Source of the DNA: Corynebacterium afermentans subsp. lipophilum
GTDB taxonomy: Bacteria; Actinomycetota; Actinomycetes; Mycobacteriales; Mycobacteriaceae
Assembly (NCBI RefSeq): GCF_030408375.1
Contig: NZ_CP046530.1
Coordinates: 744,001-808,000 of the forward strand
DNA: 64,000 nucleotides
Direction: 5' to 3'
Shown here one piece after another: positions 62,856 to 64,000 of the stretch. The notes below the pieces were generated by a model. It did not search any database. It saw only the letters and a program-made list of their open reading frames with translations, and had not been told where the DNA came from. The position numbers and the translations under genes are program-made. The first letter of the stretch is position 1, and each line of letters opens with the position of its first letter.

Positions 62856-63533
62856 TTACCCCTTGTAGAGGTCCTCGCCGAGCCGGTCCGCAATCGAAGT
62901 GGAGCCGGACCGCGGGGACTTTTTCTGTACCCGCTCGGTCCGCTCGGTCCGCTTTGTGCTGCGTTCGGTATCCGCGCGCCGCAAAAGCTCGTCCACCGAC
63001 ACGGCCTTGGCGCGCTCGCGGGCGCGGCGGCCTTCAGAATTCGTGCGGCGGTTGCTGCGGTTGATCCGGGTGCGCTCAGCGGTTTCGCGGCGCACGAGCT
63101 GTTCGTTGTGGCGCTTGATCAAGCGGATGCGCACGACCGCAATGATGATGGAGCCCAGCGTGACGGCGAACAGCACGGGGAATAGCTCGGTGACCGGGTA
63201 GAACACCAGGAGCAGCGCGGCCTTGCCTGAGGAGCCTCCTGCTGCGATCTGGTCGCGCGACATCACCCAGCCGGCGATGACCACCGCGGTGACGAACAAG
63301 ATCGGTGCGCTGGCCACGTTGAGGAACAGGCCGCGCGGGTTGACCAGGGTGGACACCACGATCACCGCGACGGCGTAGAGGGTCAGAAACGGCCAGCCGA
63401 TCACGCCGGTGGACAGTGAAAGTAGCACGCCGGTAAACAGTGCGGCGAAAACGATGCCAATGCCGGACCCCGTGGGCAACCCGTGAAACGTTGCGGACGG
63501 GGAGGTTGAGTTCCGGTGAGAGACATGCGACAC
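62856..63533 (-). CDS. DUF6542 four-helix membrane protein
   Basis: 225 residues from GTG 63533 (TAGACT 8 nt upstream). Four helices starting SGIGIVFAALFTGVLLSL, with LVNPRGLFLNVASAPILF typical of DUF6542 (Rv1111c-like). The C-terminal 80 residues are highly basic (RRETAERTRINRSNRRTNSEGRRARERAK) and cytoplasmic. Convergent with ispH, adjacent to rmuC on the same strand. Function unknown. Confidence 0.85.
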   Translation of the reverse strand: MSHVSHRNSTSPSATFHGLPTGSGIGIVFAALFTGVLLSLSTGVIGWPFLTLYAVAVIVVSTLVNPRGLFLNVASAPILFVTAVVIAGWVMSRDQIAAGGSSGKAALLLVFYPVTELFPVLFAVTLGSIIIAVVRIRLIKRHNEQLVRRETAERTRINRSNRRTNSEGRRARERAKAVSVDELLRRADTERSTKRTERTERVQKKSPRSGSTSIADRLGEDLYKG

Positions 63534-63544
63534 GCCAGACGAGT

Positions 63545-64000
63545 CTACTCCCCGGTGTCCTCGGCGGCGTGCCGGGCACGCGAAGAGACCGGTTTCAGTG
63601 CCGGGGCCTCGCCACGTCGCGACGGCACCTGCGCCTCTTCGAGCTTGCGGGCGGTGACCATGACGCGCGAATCCATCGACGCCAGCGTGGCGTTGTACGC
63701 CTCCACCGCCTTGTCCAGCGAAGCGCCGACCCGGTTGTAGTGCTCCGCCATGGTGGCAAGGCGCTGGTGCAGCTGGCCACCTAAGCGCTGGATCTCCTTC
63801 GCTGCGTGGTTCAGCGATTCCTGGCGCCACCCCAGCGCCACTGTGCGCAGCAGCGCGAACAGGGTGGTGGGGGTGGCGATGACCACGTCTCGGGCAAAGG
63901 CGTAGTCCAAAAGCTCGGGGTCGATGGAAAGCGCGGCGTCCAGAAACGGGTCCGCCGGCACGAACAGCACCACGAACTCCGGGGTGGGCTGGAACGCCTC
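63545..64000 (-). CDS. rmuC: DNA recombination protein RmuC, 3' part only
   Basis: The frame is open to the window edge; 151 C-terminal residues are visible. EFVVLFVPADPFLDAALSIDPELLDYAFARDVVIATPTTLFALLRTVALGWRQ is the RmuC nuclease-like core, followed by a coiled region and a basic tail. RmuC limits inversion and replication-linked DNA damage. The DUF6542 start is 11 bp downstream. Confidence 0.93.
   Translation of the reverse strand, partial: EAFQPTPEFVVLFVPADPFLDAALSIDPELLDYAFARDVVIATPTTLFALLRTVALGWRQESLNHAAKEIQRLGGQLHQRLATMAEHYNRVGASLDKAVEAYNATLASMDSRVMVTARKLEEAQVPSRRGEAPALKPVSSRARHAAEDTGE

Noticed and set aside
1..64000. CRISPR array, rRNA operon, insertion sequence or prophage
   Set aside because: No spacer-repeat array, no transposase or integrase and no rRNA sequence was found; the repeats present are short operator-like or in-gene units.

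Overview
The window is a high-GC actinobacterial chromosome segment, almost certainly from a Corynebacterium. Mycothiol S-conjugate amidase (mca), a short-chain Z-prenyl diphosphate synthase, an LGFP-repeat lipoprotein, a PPE-like protein with a DUF3558 lipoprotein, paired peptidyl-tRNA hydrolases and a Pat-type aromatic aminotransferase all point there. Much of the backbone follows the order known from Mycobacterium tuberculosis Rv1014c-Rv1020 (pth, rplY, prs, glmU, TetR, mfd) and Rv1080c-Rv1111c (greA, DUF4307, mca, small membrane protein, prenyl synthase, coaA, glyA, fum, glpX, DUF4245, xseB/xseA, ispH, DUF6542). Lineage-specific genes are inserted between these blocks.

Layout. 1-4.6 kb: two large C-terminally anchored surface proteins, a repeat-rich adhesin-like protein and a metzincin protease. 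4.6-12.6 kb: accessory genes (ADH-A type alcohol dehydrogenase, DUF2200, an AAA ATPase behind a repeat array, a SLC13/DASS transporter, YihY, an SDR). 12.6-15.5 kb: bioA-bioD-patatin behind a perfect BioQ-type operator. 15.5-22 kb: prfC, flavin reductase, two pth genes, nitronate monooxygenase-like and FAH-family genes, rplY. 22-26.2 kb: a four-gene aromatic-amino-acid-like operon. 26.3-38.6 kb: prs-glmU, an MFS/multicopper oxidase pair, the PPE-like/DUF3558 pair beside tRNA-Gln, TetR-mfd. 38.6-43.3 kb: a degraded stretch with a long heptad-built inverted repeat, an SDR remnant, a phytase-like protein, tRNA-Leu, a shortened DUF3253 gene, an SGNH hydrolase, an internally deleted photolyase, then luxS. 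43.3-64 kb: the conserved greA-to-ispH backbone with inserted lipoprotein, GNAT and TetR/MFS efflux genes, ending inside rmuC.

Two window-wide DNA patterns stand out. First, an 11-bp word GCYTATCGACG occurs at least 18 times on both strands, in genes and between them, and forces rare codons such as ATA and AGG. By base composition I would expect fewer than one copy. It behaves like a selected DNA signal (uptake, segregation or protein-binding sequence) and is the best candidate for an undescribed system. Second, at least 17 start codons carry a TANNNT-like -10 box exactly 7 nt upstream, the signature of leaderless transcription. This helps fix several starts, including that of a 61-codon gene.

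No rRNA, insertion sequence, prophage or CRISPR array was seen. No gene-free stretch exceeds about 300 bases; the longest is 38642-38871 (230 bp), which holds the large inverted repeat.
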